From the NCBI GenBank assembly GCA_902782895.1, contig CACZPA010000295.1, forward strand, positions 1 through 5,082: 5,082 nt of DNA, read 5' to 3'. Made by a program: the position numbers and the translations under genes. The notes beneath the pieces were generated by a model, which searched no databases, was not told where the DNA came from, and worked only from the letters and a program-made list of their open reading frames with translations. Each line of letters begins with the position of its first letter. Position 1 is the stretch's first letter. The DNA comes from an uncultured Eubacteriales bacterium. GTDB taxonomy: Bacteria > Bacillota > Clostridia > Lachnospirales > Bianqueaceae. This document shows, one piece after another, positions 1 through 4,690 of the stretch.

Positions 1-65
1 ATAAGCTGTAGTTCGGCACATCATCAAAAAGCCGACAAAAACCTCTTTCGTATATTTGCGGTGCG

Positions 66-74
66 TGTTAGAAT
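66..74 (+). promoter_or_regulatory. Extended -10 promoter element for the sirtuin gene
   Basis: The sequence TGTTAGAAT matches the extended -10 pattern TGnTATAAT at all but one position. A -35 at the usual 17-bp spacing would be TTTCGT (46-51), which is poor, but extended -10 promoters can work with a weak -35. Transcription would start near position 81, giving a leader of about 35 nt before the sirtuin ATG. The assignment is made by eye from the consensus. Confidence 0.42.
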
Positions 75-116
75 TATATTTATAGAAAGGTATTCTGCAT
101 ATTGAGGTGATTTCTA

Positions 117-1133
117 ATGTCTTCAAGAATACGGATTACAAGATCTACCGGGACTCATGACGAGAATATCACGAGGCTGAAAGCTGCGCTCGCGGAAGCA
201 GATGCTGTCGTCATCGGCGCTGGCGCGGGACTTTCGACATCGGCCGGATTCGTCTACAGCGGCGAACGGTTCGAGAAGTATTTTGCGGATTTTGAGGAGC
301 TGTACGGTTTTCACGACATGTACACCGGCGGCTTTCATGTGATGCAGCTGGCGCCTGAAGTGACCTGGGCGTACTGGTCGCGCATGATCTACATCAACCG
401 CTACATGAATCTGCCAAAGCCGGTGTACGAGAAGCTTTATGAGCTTGTCAAGGACAAGGATTATTTTGTGCTTACCACAAATGTCGATCATTGCTTCCAG
501 AGGGCCGGATTCGACAAGAAAAGGCTCTTCTACACGCAGGGCGACTATGGACTCTGGCAGTGCAGCAAGCCCTGCCATCAGAAAACGTACGACAACGAAG
601 AAACCGTGCGGGAAATGCTCCTGGCGCAGGGCTTTGCGTTCGGAGAGGACGGGACGCTCGAAGTGCCGGAGGATGGTTCGTTGAGGGTGCAGGTTGACGG
701 TTCGTTGGAGATGCCGGCGGATGGCCAGCTTAAGATGCCTGCAGGCGGCCAGCTGAACACATCGGCGGGCGGCCCGCTTAAAATGGAGGTCCCTTCTGAA
801 CTGATTCCACGCTGTCCGGTCTGTGGGGAGCCGATGAGTATGAACCTGCGCTCGGACGCGACTTTCGTGGAGGATGAAGGCTGGCATCAGGCAGCGGCGC
901 GCTATGACAATTTTCTCCGCACGCGGGCCGGCAAGATGCTTTTCCTGGAGCTCGGCGTGGGATATAACACACCGGGCATCATCAAATTCAGCTTCTGGCA
1001 GATGACGGATAGAGATCCGGACGCAACCTATGTCTGCATCAATTATGGAGAGGCTTCCTGTCCGGAGCAGATCAGCAAGCGGTCGATCTGCCTCGACGGC
1101 GACATCGGGGAGATCCTGGACGAGCTGGGGTGA
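117..1133 (+). CDS. sirTM: Class M (SirTM-type) sirtuin, probable protein ADP-ribosyltransferase
   Basis: NAD-dependent sirtuin of 338 residues. The NAD-binding motif GAGAGLSTSAG lies at residues 34-44, TTNVDH at 120-125 and TQGDYG at 140-145. Zinc cysteine pairs are CSKPC (149, 153) and CPVC (233, 236). In class M sirtuins the deacetylase catalytic His is replaced by Gln and a conserved Asn precedes it by 19 residues; N122 and Q141 here have exactly that spacing. Characterised members ADP-ribosylate a lipoylated GcvH-like carrier and normally sit beside macrodomain, GcvH-L and LplA2 genes; none of these is in this window. ATG 117 is chosen because GAGGTGA (104-110) lies 6 nt upstream. Between the cysteine pairs is a repeat-expanded loop (residues 178-225), which accounts for much of the extra length. 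The family call is firm; the ADP-ribosylation substrate here is inferred. Confidence 0.9.
   Translation: MSSRIRITRSTGTHDENITRLKAALAEADAVVIGAGAGLSTSAGFVYSGERFEKYFADFEELYGFHDMYTGGFHVMQLAPEVTWAYWSRMIYINRYMNLPKPVYEKLYELVKDKDYFVLTTNVDHCFQRAGFDKKRLFYTQGDYGLWQCSKPCHQKTYDNEETVREMLLAQGFAFGEDGTLEVPEDGSLRVQVDGSLEMPADGQLKMPAGGQLNTSAGGPLKMEVPSELIPRCPVCGEPMSMNLRSDATFVEDEGWHQAAARYDNFLRTRAGKMLFLELGVGYNTPGIIKFSFWQMTDRDPDATYVCINYGEASCPEQISKRSICLDGDIGEILDELG
648..791 (+). repeat. Six in-frame 24-bp repeats within the sirtuin zinc loop
   Basis: Six consecutive 24-bp units encode 8-residue repeats at sirtuin residues 178-225: DGTLEVPE, DGSLRVQV, DGSLEMPA, DGQLKMPA, GGQLNTSA and GGPLKMEV. The core is [D/G]-G-x-L at positions 1-4, followed by a variable but often V/M-P tail. 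The units are in perfect register with no indels, although codons differ between copies, so the array is old enough to have diverged or is under selection at the protein level. It sits between the two zinc cysteine pairs, just before the conserved PSELIPRCPVC segment. Confidence 0.85.
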
Positions 1134-1168
1134 GCGCAGGGCTGCTGTGTTAAGACTGCTCTCATCAA

Positions 1169-1294
1169 AAATGCCTTCTGTTGCTGATTGTGATGAGCAA
1201 ACCAAAACCAAAGGCATAGCAGATGTAACCCGAGAAAGCGGAAACGGCAGGGACCAATCCGGCTGCGCAGGATAAGCCTGTCAGAAACTTTGTC
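1169..1294 (+). pseudogene. Decayed 5' end (leader peptide and linker) of the esterase gene
   Basis: In the same frame as the downstream esterase, this stretch reads KCLLLLIVM (1169-1195), then SKPKPKA, TAG (1217-1219), QM, TAA (1226-1228), then a Pro/Ala/Glu-rich linker that runs uninterrupted into the esterase ATG at 1295. A short Lys-Cys-Leu-rich hydrophobic run followed by a charged Pro/Lys/Ala-rich linker is what a lipoprotein or secreted-enzyme leader looks like. Both stops are single-base changes from Glu, Gln or Lys codons (TAG from GAG, CAG or AAG; TAA from GAA, CAA or AAA). No start codon lies between the last stop and 1295. The reconstruction is inference; the stretch could be untranslated leader that happens to be open. 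Confidence 0.4.
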
Positions 1295-2107
1295 ATGAAG
1301 GATCCGGCCAATCTGCCGCAGATCCCATCAGTCAGCGGATCCATACCCGGCAGTGTGCGTTTTGTCGGCACACCGGAGGAGTGCAGGCGTATTCCCATCG
1401 CGGATCCGTCAAAGCGCGGGACTACCACGTATATTTCGTACACGGACATCAACGGTAAGGCTCAGTCTGTCTGTGTCTATCTGCCGGCCGGATTCGACAG
1501 GAATAAGACTTATCCGCTGGTATTGGTTTCGCATGGAGGCGGCGGTAACGAGGCGGAATGGACTACACAGGGCAATATCGACAATGTTATGGATAATCTG
1601 ATCGCGGAAGGACATACCAAAGAAGCCATCCTGGTCATGATGAACAACACGATTTTCTCCCGCAGTTTTGGTGAGTGGGACTTTGCGTCTATCGCGAGAA
1701 ATATCGAGGAGTGCATCCTGCCGCTTATCGAGAAGATTCTGCCGGTCGCGCGCAAACCAGAGGAACGCGCATTCTGTGGACTGTCCATGGGCAGCATGAC
1801 GACACTTTACATGTACTATCACCGCACCGAACTGTATAAATACTATGGGGCTTTCTCCGGCGGCATCGCACCGGGAAACCGGTATTTTTCGCTGGATAAT
1901 CCCGTACTGAAGGACCGTGTTCTGATGATCGGTACCGGGGAAGAAGATATTGCTTACAATGAAAGAGACATCGGCGTACCGCCTACCATCCGCGCGATCC
2001 GCGAGGCCGGACTGCCCTGTCAGACATATTTCGTAAACGGCGCCCACGACTGGTTCTGCTGGCCGCTTATGTTTGAACATTTTGCGGAATCCGTTTTGTG
2101 GAAGTAA
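1295..2107 (+). CDS. CE1-type esterase (alpha/beta hydrolase, esterase D/feruloyl-esterase family)
   Basis: Serine esterase of 270 residues with an intact alpha/beta-hydrolase core. The oxyanion-side motif SHGGGGNEAEW lies at residues 79-89. The nucleophile elbow GLSMG places Ser at 164. The acid is probably Asp218 in GTGEEDIAY, and the base His251 is in NGAHDW. This order matches the PF00756 putative esterase family of carbohydrate esterases, such as feruloyl and acetyl-xylan esterases, many of which are exported and release ester groups from plant polysaccharides; the substrate here is unknown. The ATG has no ribosome binding site in the preceding 20 nt, and the frame stays open upstream to a TAA at 1226, so this is probably the remaining body of a longer exported protein. 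It may be poorly expressed or cytoplasmic. It is followed after 26 bp by the acetyltransferase gene. Confidence 0.8.
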   Translation: MKDPANLPQIPSVSGSIPGSVRFVGTPEECRRIPIADPSKRGTTTYISYTDINGKAQSVCVYLPAGFDRNKTYPLVLVSHGGGGNEAEWTTQGNIDNVMDNLIAEGHTKEAILVMMNNTIFSRSFGEWDFASIARNIEECILPLIEKILPVARKPEERAFCGLSMGSMTTLYMYYHRTELYKYYGAFSGGIAPGNRYFSLDNPVLKDRVLMIGTGEEDIAYNERDIGVPPTIRAIREAGLPCQTYFVNGAHDWFCWPLMFEHFAESVLWK

Positions 2108-2133
2108 AAGAAGAAGCTTTGAGGGGTAATTCT

Positions 2134-2670
2134 ATGGAGCATAACGAAATCAAAGGGAAAAGAGTTATTTTGCGGGCGCAGAAGGCCGAAGACGCGAAGT
2201 TTTTCGCGTACTGGTTCAATCAGCCCAAGGTCATGTTTCAATGCGGCTTTACGGAGCCTACCAATGAGGAAGAAGAACTGAGATACATCAATGAATATCA
2301 CAAATCCGATGATTCCGTATGGTTTACGATCACGGAGCCGGACGGCACGGTCATTGGTGAAACAGGGCTGCTCCGAATGTTTCCCGTATGGCATTGTACG
2401 GATCTGACGATCATCATCCCGGATCCTGAAAAGCAGCGTCAAGGTTATGGCACGGAAACGATGCTCCTTATGCTGGATATGGCTTTCAACGAGTATGAAA
2501 TGAATCGTGTATCGATCGGCGTGGTGGGGCTCAATACTGCTGCACTGGAATTCTACAAGAAGATCGGATTCAAGCAGGAGGGCATCCAGGAGCAGGGATA
2601 TTACTACAACGGCGAGTACAGCGATTTTGTTATGATGCGGATCCTTCGGGAGGAATGGCAAAACAGATAA
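2134..2670 (+). CDS. GNAT-family N-acetyltransferase, RimJ/RimL-like
   Basis: Acetyl-CoA-dependent N-acetyltransferase of 178 residues. The N-terminal GKRVILRA (8-15) is the opening strand typical of the RimJ/RimL/SpeG-like branch. The acetyl-CoA pyrophosphate loop is QRQGYGTE (101-108), fitting Q/R-x-x-G-x-G/A. The C-terminal part carries Asn134 and Tyr141 in the NTAALEFYKKIGF segment, where the family binds cofactor and often places the general acid Tyr. Close relatives acetylate protein N-termini, polyamines, amino-sugar antibiotics or other small amines; nothing here decides the substrate. ATG 2134 is chosen over the in-frame GTG at 2098, which lies inside the esterase gene, because GAGGGG (2121-2126) is 7 nt upstream. 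It sits 26 bp after the esterase stop and 13 bp before the next small gene, which suggests one transcript. Confidence 0.85.
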   Translation: MEHNEIKGKRVILRAQKAEDAKFFAYWFNQPKVMFQCGFTEPTNEEEELRYINEYHKSDDSVWFTITEPDGTVIGETGLLRMFPVWHCTDLTIIIPDPEKQRQGYGTETMLLMLDMAFNEYEMNRVSIGVVGLNTAALEFYKKIGFKQEGIQEQGYYYNGEYSDFVMMRILREEWQNR

Positions 2671-2683
2671 GGAGCATAGGAAA

Positions 2684-2950
2684 ATGAACAATTATACTCA
2701 GAGTCAGCAGAAGCCGCAGAGCATTCTCCTGAATAATAAATATATGATGAACTGTCCCGACGGTTTTCACATCATGACAGAAGAAGAGCGTGGTAAGATG
2801 AATCAGTTTGGCGATGGTATGTGGATCGGACTTTCTGATCTGGAGAGGCACATGATTGTCAGCATAGGCTGGAAACAGGTCAGCCCGCTTGCGCTTATGC
2901 TGCTCAGCACCGGGGAGTCTGGGACGAAAAAAAGCATACCACAAAGCTGA
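2684..2950 (+). CDS. Small hypothetical protein, possibly C-terminally truncated
   Basis: An 88-residue protein that I do not recognise by function. It has a strong ribosome binding site, TAAGGAG (2668-2674), that overlaps the stop codon of the acetyltransferase gene, so translation is probably coupled. The N-terminus is Gln/Asn-rich and polar (residues 1-18). It is followed by a compact segment with NCPDGFHIMTEEE (23-35), Trp47, Trp63 and an aliphatic run at about 66-75. There is no signal peptide or clear membrane helix. After residue 75 the sequence turns to Gly/Ser/Lys (GESGTKKS), just past which lies a run of seven A (2927-2933), and the frame ends soon after. The abrupt end fits loss of a longer C-terminal domain by a frameshift in the A run, but neither alternative frame gives a convincing continuation. 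It is the last gene before a terminator. Confidence 0.6.
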   Translation: MNNYTQSQQKPQSILLNNKYMMNCPDGFHIMTEEERGKMNQFGDGMWIGLSDLERHMIVSIGWKQVSPLALMLLSTGESGTKKSIPQS

Positions 2951-2954
2951 TAAT

Positions 2955-2981
2955 AAAATGTCGCTTAAAAAGCGACATTTT
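2955..2981 (+). terminator. Intrinsic terminator after the esterase-acetyltransferase-small protein operon
   Basis: A perfect 12-bp inverted repeat, AAAATGTCGCTT (2955-2966) and AAGCGACATTTT (2970-2981), with an AAA loop. The 3' arm ends in four T and the 5' arm begins with four A, so it can end transcripts from either strand. It starts 4 bp after the stop codon of the small gene. The T tract is short and is followed at once by GGAGG, so some read-through is plausible. Confidence 0.75.
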
Positions 2982-2997
2982 GGAGGAAAGAGAGTAG

Positions 2998-3003
2998 TAT
3001 AAT
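2998..3003 (+). promoter_or_regulatory. Candidate -10 box (TATAAT) upstream of the deoxyribosyltransferase-like gene
   Basis: A perfect TATAAT lies 17 bp after the terminator. At 17-bp spacing the -35 would be ACATTT, inside the terminator stem, and is poor. Transcription starting near 3010 would give a leader of about 73 nt. The box would restart transcription for the next gene after the terminator. Confidence 0.35.
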
Positions 3004-3011
3004 AACATCAT

Positions 3012-3035
3012 CGAAGAACATCGAGTGATTCTTCG
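3012..3035 (+). other. Stem-loop in the leader of the deoxyribosyltransferase-like gene
   Basis: CGAAGAA (3012-3018) pairs with TTCTTCG (3029-3035) across a 10-nt loop, with one extra U-G pair possible outside. It would lie at the very start of a transcript made from the TATAAT at 2998. No T tract follows, so it is not a terminator. It may stabilise the mRNA or be incidental. Confidence 0.35.
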
Positions 3036-3082
3036 GGAATTGATTTGATAGATGAGATGAAGGAGGCTTTGGGGGACATACT

Positions 3083-3421
3083 ATGATTTCTCATTACAAA
3101 ATCATCACGCTCTGCGGAAGTACACGCTTCAAGGATGCTTTCATGGAGGTGCAGAAGCGGCTGACGCTGGAGGGCAATATCGTGATCAGCGTGGGTCTTT
3201 TTGGTCATTCCGGGGACAGTGAAGTCTGGGAAAACATGGATGAAGGGACTTTGACGCGGACCAAAGAGATGCTCGACGATATGCATAAGCGGAAAATAGA
3301 CCTGGCTGATGAGATTTTTGTCATTAATGTCGGAGGCTATATCGGCTCCAGCACACGATCCGAGATCGAATACGCACAGGCGACAGGCAAGATCGTGAGA
3401 TATCTGGAACCGATCGAGTGA
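3083..3421 (+). CDS. Nucleoside 2-deoxyribosyltransferase-like (NDT/DUF4406-type) protein
   Basis: A 112-residue protein with the Rossmann-like layout of the nucleoside 2-deoxyribosyltransferase superfamily. It opens with strand IITLCGSTRF (7-16), whose GSTRF loop is the nucleotide or sugar-phosphate binding turn. KIDLADEIFVIN follows at 71-82. The segment GYIGSSTRSEIEYA (85-98) places Glu94 where the catalytic nucleophile Glu of these enzymes lies. Family members swap bases between deoxyribonucleosides or hydrolyse nucleotide N-glycosidic bonds; many short members near this length are unstudied or phage-borne. Activity here is inferred from motifs. ATG 3083 is the only start in frame. GGGGGA (3071-3076) sits 6 nt upstream, while the better AAGGAGG (3060-3066) is 16 nt away, unusually far. 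The ATG overlaps the stop of the possible upstream relic. Confidence 0.7.
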   Translation: MISHYKIITLCGSTRFKDAFMEVQKRLTLEGNIVISVGLFGHSGDSEVWENMDEGTLTRTKEMLDDMHKRKIDLADEIFVINVGGYIGSSTRSEIEYAQATGKIVRYLEPIE

Positions 3422-3434
3422 AGATACTCGGATC
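3412..3434 (+). other. Stem-loop spanning the stop codon of the deoxyribosyltransferase-like gene
   Basis: GATCGAGT (3412-3419) pairs with ACTCG-G-ATC (3426-3434) across a 6-nt loop, giving eight pairs with one bulged G. No T run follows, so it is at best a weak or Rho-assisted end of transcription. It is the only structure seen between this gene and the peroxiredoxin gene. Confidence 0.3.
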
Positions 3435-3498
3435 TAAGGTTAAATATGGTCATAATACTTGCAATTCCGGACATTCATGAGATAATGGAGGTATAAAA

Positions 3499-3951
3499 AT
3501 GCTTGCAATCGGAACAAAAGCACCTGAGTTTACACTGGCGGATCAGAACGGAGAGGTGCATTCCCTTTCGGATTACAAGGGACAGAAGGTTATTCTCTAT
3601 TTTTACCCCAAAGATATGACCAGCGGCTGCACCAGCCAGGCGTGCAGTTTTCGCGACCTGTATCCGCAGTTCCGCGAGAAAGGCGCTGTCATTCTTGGTG
3701 TGAGCAAGGACAGTGTGGAATCTCACAAACGCTTTGAAACGGCGCACGGTCTGCCGTTCACGTTGCTGTCGGACACGGACCTGACCGTAATAACCGCCTA
3801 TGATGTACGTAAGCCGAACAAGGACGGACAGCCGTCCAAAAGCCTGATCCGTTCGACGTATCTTATCGACGAAGAAGGCGTCATTATCAAAGCCTTCGGC
3901 GGCGTGAAGGCAAAAGAAAACCCCGCGCAGATGCTGGGGGAGTTAGAATAA
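3499..3951 (+). CDS. bcp: Thioredoxin-dependent thiol peroxidase (Bcp/PrxQ peroxiredoxin)
   Basis: Cytoplasmic peroxiredoxin of 150 residues, the usual Bcp length. It reduces hydrogen peroxide and organic hydroperoxides with electrons from thioredoxin. The active-site motif P-x-x-x-T-x-x-C is PKDMTSGC (37-44), giving the peroxidatic Cys44. Cys49 five residues later is the resolving cysteine expected in the alpha-2 helix of atypical 2-Cys Bcp/PrxQ enzymes. Arg119, in IRSTYLID, is the conserved active-site Arg. ATG 3499 has GGAGG (3487-3491) 7 nt upstream. The 77-bp gap before the gene contains CATAAT (3451-3456), a possible -10, but no good -35 and no PerR-type palindrome that I could see. The DIP1984-family gene follows after 22 bp. 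Confidence 0.93.
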   Translation: MLAIGTKAPEFTLADQNGEVHSLSDYKGQKVILYFYPKDMTSGCTSQACSFRDLYPQFREKGAVILGVSKDSVESHKRFETAHGLPFTLLSDTDLTVITAYDVRKPNKDGQPSKSLIRSTYLIDEEGVIIKAFGGVKAKENPAQMLGELE

Positions 3952-3973
3952 GCAACAGGAGGTATAAGTCAAA

Positions 3974-4426
3974 ATGAAACTGGCGACAGCTCTATCTGAG
4001 CGCGCGGATCTGCAGCGCAGGATTTCAGAATTAAGTGTACGACTGAATAATAACGCGAAGGTGCAGGAGGGAGAGAAGCCTGCGGAAGATCCGAAAGAAC
4101 TTCTGAAGGAACTGGACGAATGCATCAACAGACTGGAGAATCTGATCGCACGGATCAACAAGACCAATAACGAAACGGTTTCTGAGGGCGTGACGATCAC
4201 GGATCTGATTGCGCACAGGGACTGTCTGAAAGAGAGAATCCGCATCATGCGGGACTTTCTGAACTCATCCAGCGAGAGAATTCAGCGGTATTCCAAGACA
4301 GAGATCAAGATCCTCAGTACGATTTCGGTCGCGGATCTGCGCAAACAGGTCGACGCGTATGCCAAGGAGCTTCGTGAGATCGACGAGAGGATTCAGGGCC
4401 TGAACTGGACAACGGAACTGATCTGA
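3974..4426 (+). CDS. DIP1984-family (septicolysin-like) coiled-coil protein
   Basis: A 150-residue, strongly helical and charged protein. It opens with MKLATALSERADLQRRI, carries NAKVQEGEKPAEDP (27-40) and TEIKILSTISVADLRKQVD (108-126), and ends in LNWTTEL. These segments and their order match what I know of the DIP1984 family, sometimes labelled septicolysin. The biochemical function is not established, and the toxin-derived name should not be read as evidence of toxicity. Leu-rich heptad-like helices at about 41-67 and 118-143 suggest a helical-bundle or oligomeric coiled-coil. There is no signal peptide or membrane segment. AGGAGG (3957-3962) lies 11 nt before ATG 3974. The 22-bp gap after bcp and lack of a promoter between them point to co-transcription. 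Confidence 0.82.
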   Translation: MKLATALSERADLQRRISELSVRLNNNAKVQEGEKPAEDPKELLKELDECINRLENLIARINKTNNETVSEGVTITDLIAHRDCLKERIRIMRDFLNSSSERIQRYSKTEIKILSTISVADLRKQVDAYAKELREIDERIQGLNWTTELI

Positions 4427-4442
4427 TTTCTGCGGAACGGAA

Positions 4443-4458
4443 GTGCTGAAATCGGCAC
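4443..4458 (+). terminator. Weak candidate terminator hairpin after the DIP1984-family gene
   Basis: GTGCTG (4443-4448) pairs with CGGCAC (4453-4458), six pairs including one G-U, around a 4-nt loop. The only T run (four T, 4468-4471) comes 9 nt later, so the hairpin lacks the immediate U tract of a strong intrinsic terminator. An overlapping alternative stem pairs CTGATTTC (4423-4430) with GAAATCGG (4448-4455). Confidence 0.25.
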
Positions 4459-4470
4459 GAGCTATAGTTT

Positions 4471-4575
4471 TGAAGGTAGTCTGTCTGGGTGGACATGATC
4501 TCCCGCGATTGAGAATGAATCGCATGGATAGGTGTGTGGAGCGCATACTAGGGGGTTCGATTCCCTCACTTTTAC
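4471..4575 (+). ncRNA. tRNA-like element upstream of dinB, probable tRNA relic
   Basis: GGGGG (4551-4555), loop TTCGATT (4556-4562) and CCCTC (4563-4567) form a textbook tRNA T arm with the conserved TTCRANY-type loop. Just before it, GTGTGTG (4532-4538) and CGCATAC (4542-4548) form a 7-bp hairpin placed like the long variable arm of a class II (Leu/Ser/Sec-type) tRNA. ACTTTTA (4568-4574) after the T arm can pair with TGAAGGT (4471-4477), using two G-U pairs, as an acceptor stem. Against a working tRNA: the span is about 105 nt, no CCA is encoded, and the central hairpin (4505-4523) has loop GAGAATG, which lacks U33 and a credible anticodon. It is best read as a degraded tRNA or a tRNA-like RNA; the T arm alone could be coincidence. 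Confidence 0.3.
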
Positions 4576-4586
4576 ACTGTATGCTC

Positions 4587-4598
4587 TGTAATGTTACA
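4587..4598. promoter_or_regulatory. TGTAA-TG-TTACA dyad, possible operator at the dinB promoter
   Basis: Two perfect 5-bp half-sites, TGTAA and TTACA, are separated by 2 bp. The right half forms most of the -35 hexamer of the candidate dinB promoter, where a bound repressor would block RNA polymerase. It does not match the Gram-positive LexA box (GAAC-N4-GTTC). A dyad this short can occur by chance in AT-rich DNA. Confidence 0.3.
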
Positions 4599-4621
4599 TG
4601 TGTATTGTTATTTTGTATGAT
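4593..4621 (+). promoter_or_regulatory. Candidate promoter for dinB
   Basis: GTTACA (4593-4598, four of six matches to TTGACA) and TATGAT (4616-4621, five of six matches to TATAAT) are separated by exactly 17 bp. Transcription would start near 4628, about 63 nt before the dinB start codon. It lies in the most AT-rich part of the gap. Confidence 0.45.
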
Positions 4622-4690
4622 GAATACCTATTGTCTGCAGGCCGACGAGGGCGGGTTTGGGGAATATAGAACAAGGAGGCGGAGCAGGAA

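Larger units (their letters stand above)
2998..3086 (+). pseudogene. Possible relic of a small gene, frameshifted by a 5-bp tandem duplication
   Basis: One frame (2998-3045) reads NNIIEEHRVILRELI from 3001 and then stops at TGA 3046. A second frame continues from 3051 as DEMKEALGDIL and ends at TGA 3084-3086, overlapping the next gene's ATG as ATGA. Between them is an exact tandem duplication, TTGAT TTGAT (3040-3049). Deleting one copy joins both parts into a single frame that reads as an amphipathic, Glu/Leu-rich helix. An orphan GGAGG lies upstream at 2982-2986, but no standard start codon follows it in this frame. About 28 open codons is not statistically strong, so this remains a hypothesis. 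Its product is not identifiable. Confidence 0.3.

Noticed and set aside
1132..1163. A terminator after the sirtuin gene, from GAGCGCAG pairing with CTGCTCTC
   Set aside because: The stem has an internal mismatch and a 16-nt loop, and it is followed by ATCAAAAA rather than a T run.
123..1217. A 364-codon open frame on the minus strand opposite the sirtuin
   Set aside because: The + strand frame has clear sirtuin motifs and a ribosome binding site. The minus frame shows no recognisable motif and is a codon-bias shadow.
1409..2080. A 223-codon minus-strand frame opposite the esterase
   Set aside because: The + strand encodes an intact catalytic triad in the expected order; the antisense protein has no recognisable domain.
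2020..2691. A 223-codon minus-strand frame opposite the acetyltransferase
   Set aside because: The + strand has GNAT motifs and a well-placed ribosome binding site; the antisense frame overlaps two real genes and shows no motif.
3422..3498. A PerR operator upstream of the peroxiredoxin gene
   Set aside because: No TTATAAT-N-ATTATAA-like palindrome is present; only a single CATAAT is seen.
4471..4575. A functional selenocysteine tRNA
   Set aside because: There is no TCA anticodon loop, no long D stem, and no encoded CCA, although the variable-arm-like hairpin prompted the check.
4427..4690. A LexA (SOS) box upstream of dinB
   Set aside because: GAAC occurs twice (4435-4438 and 4669-4672), but neither copy has a GTTC partner at 4-bp spacing.
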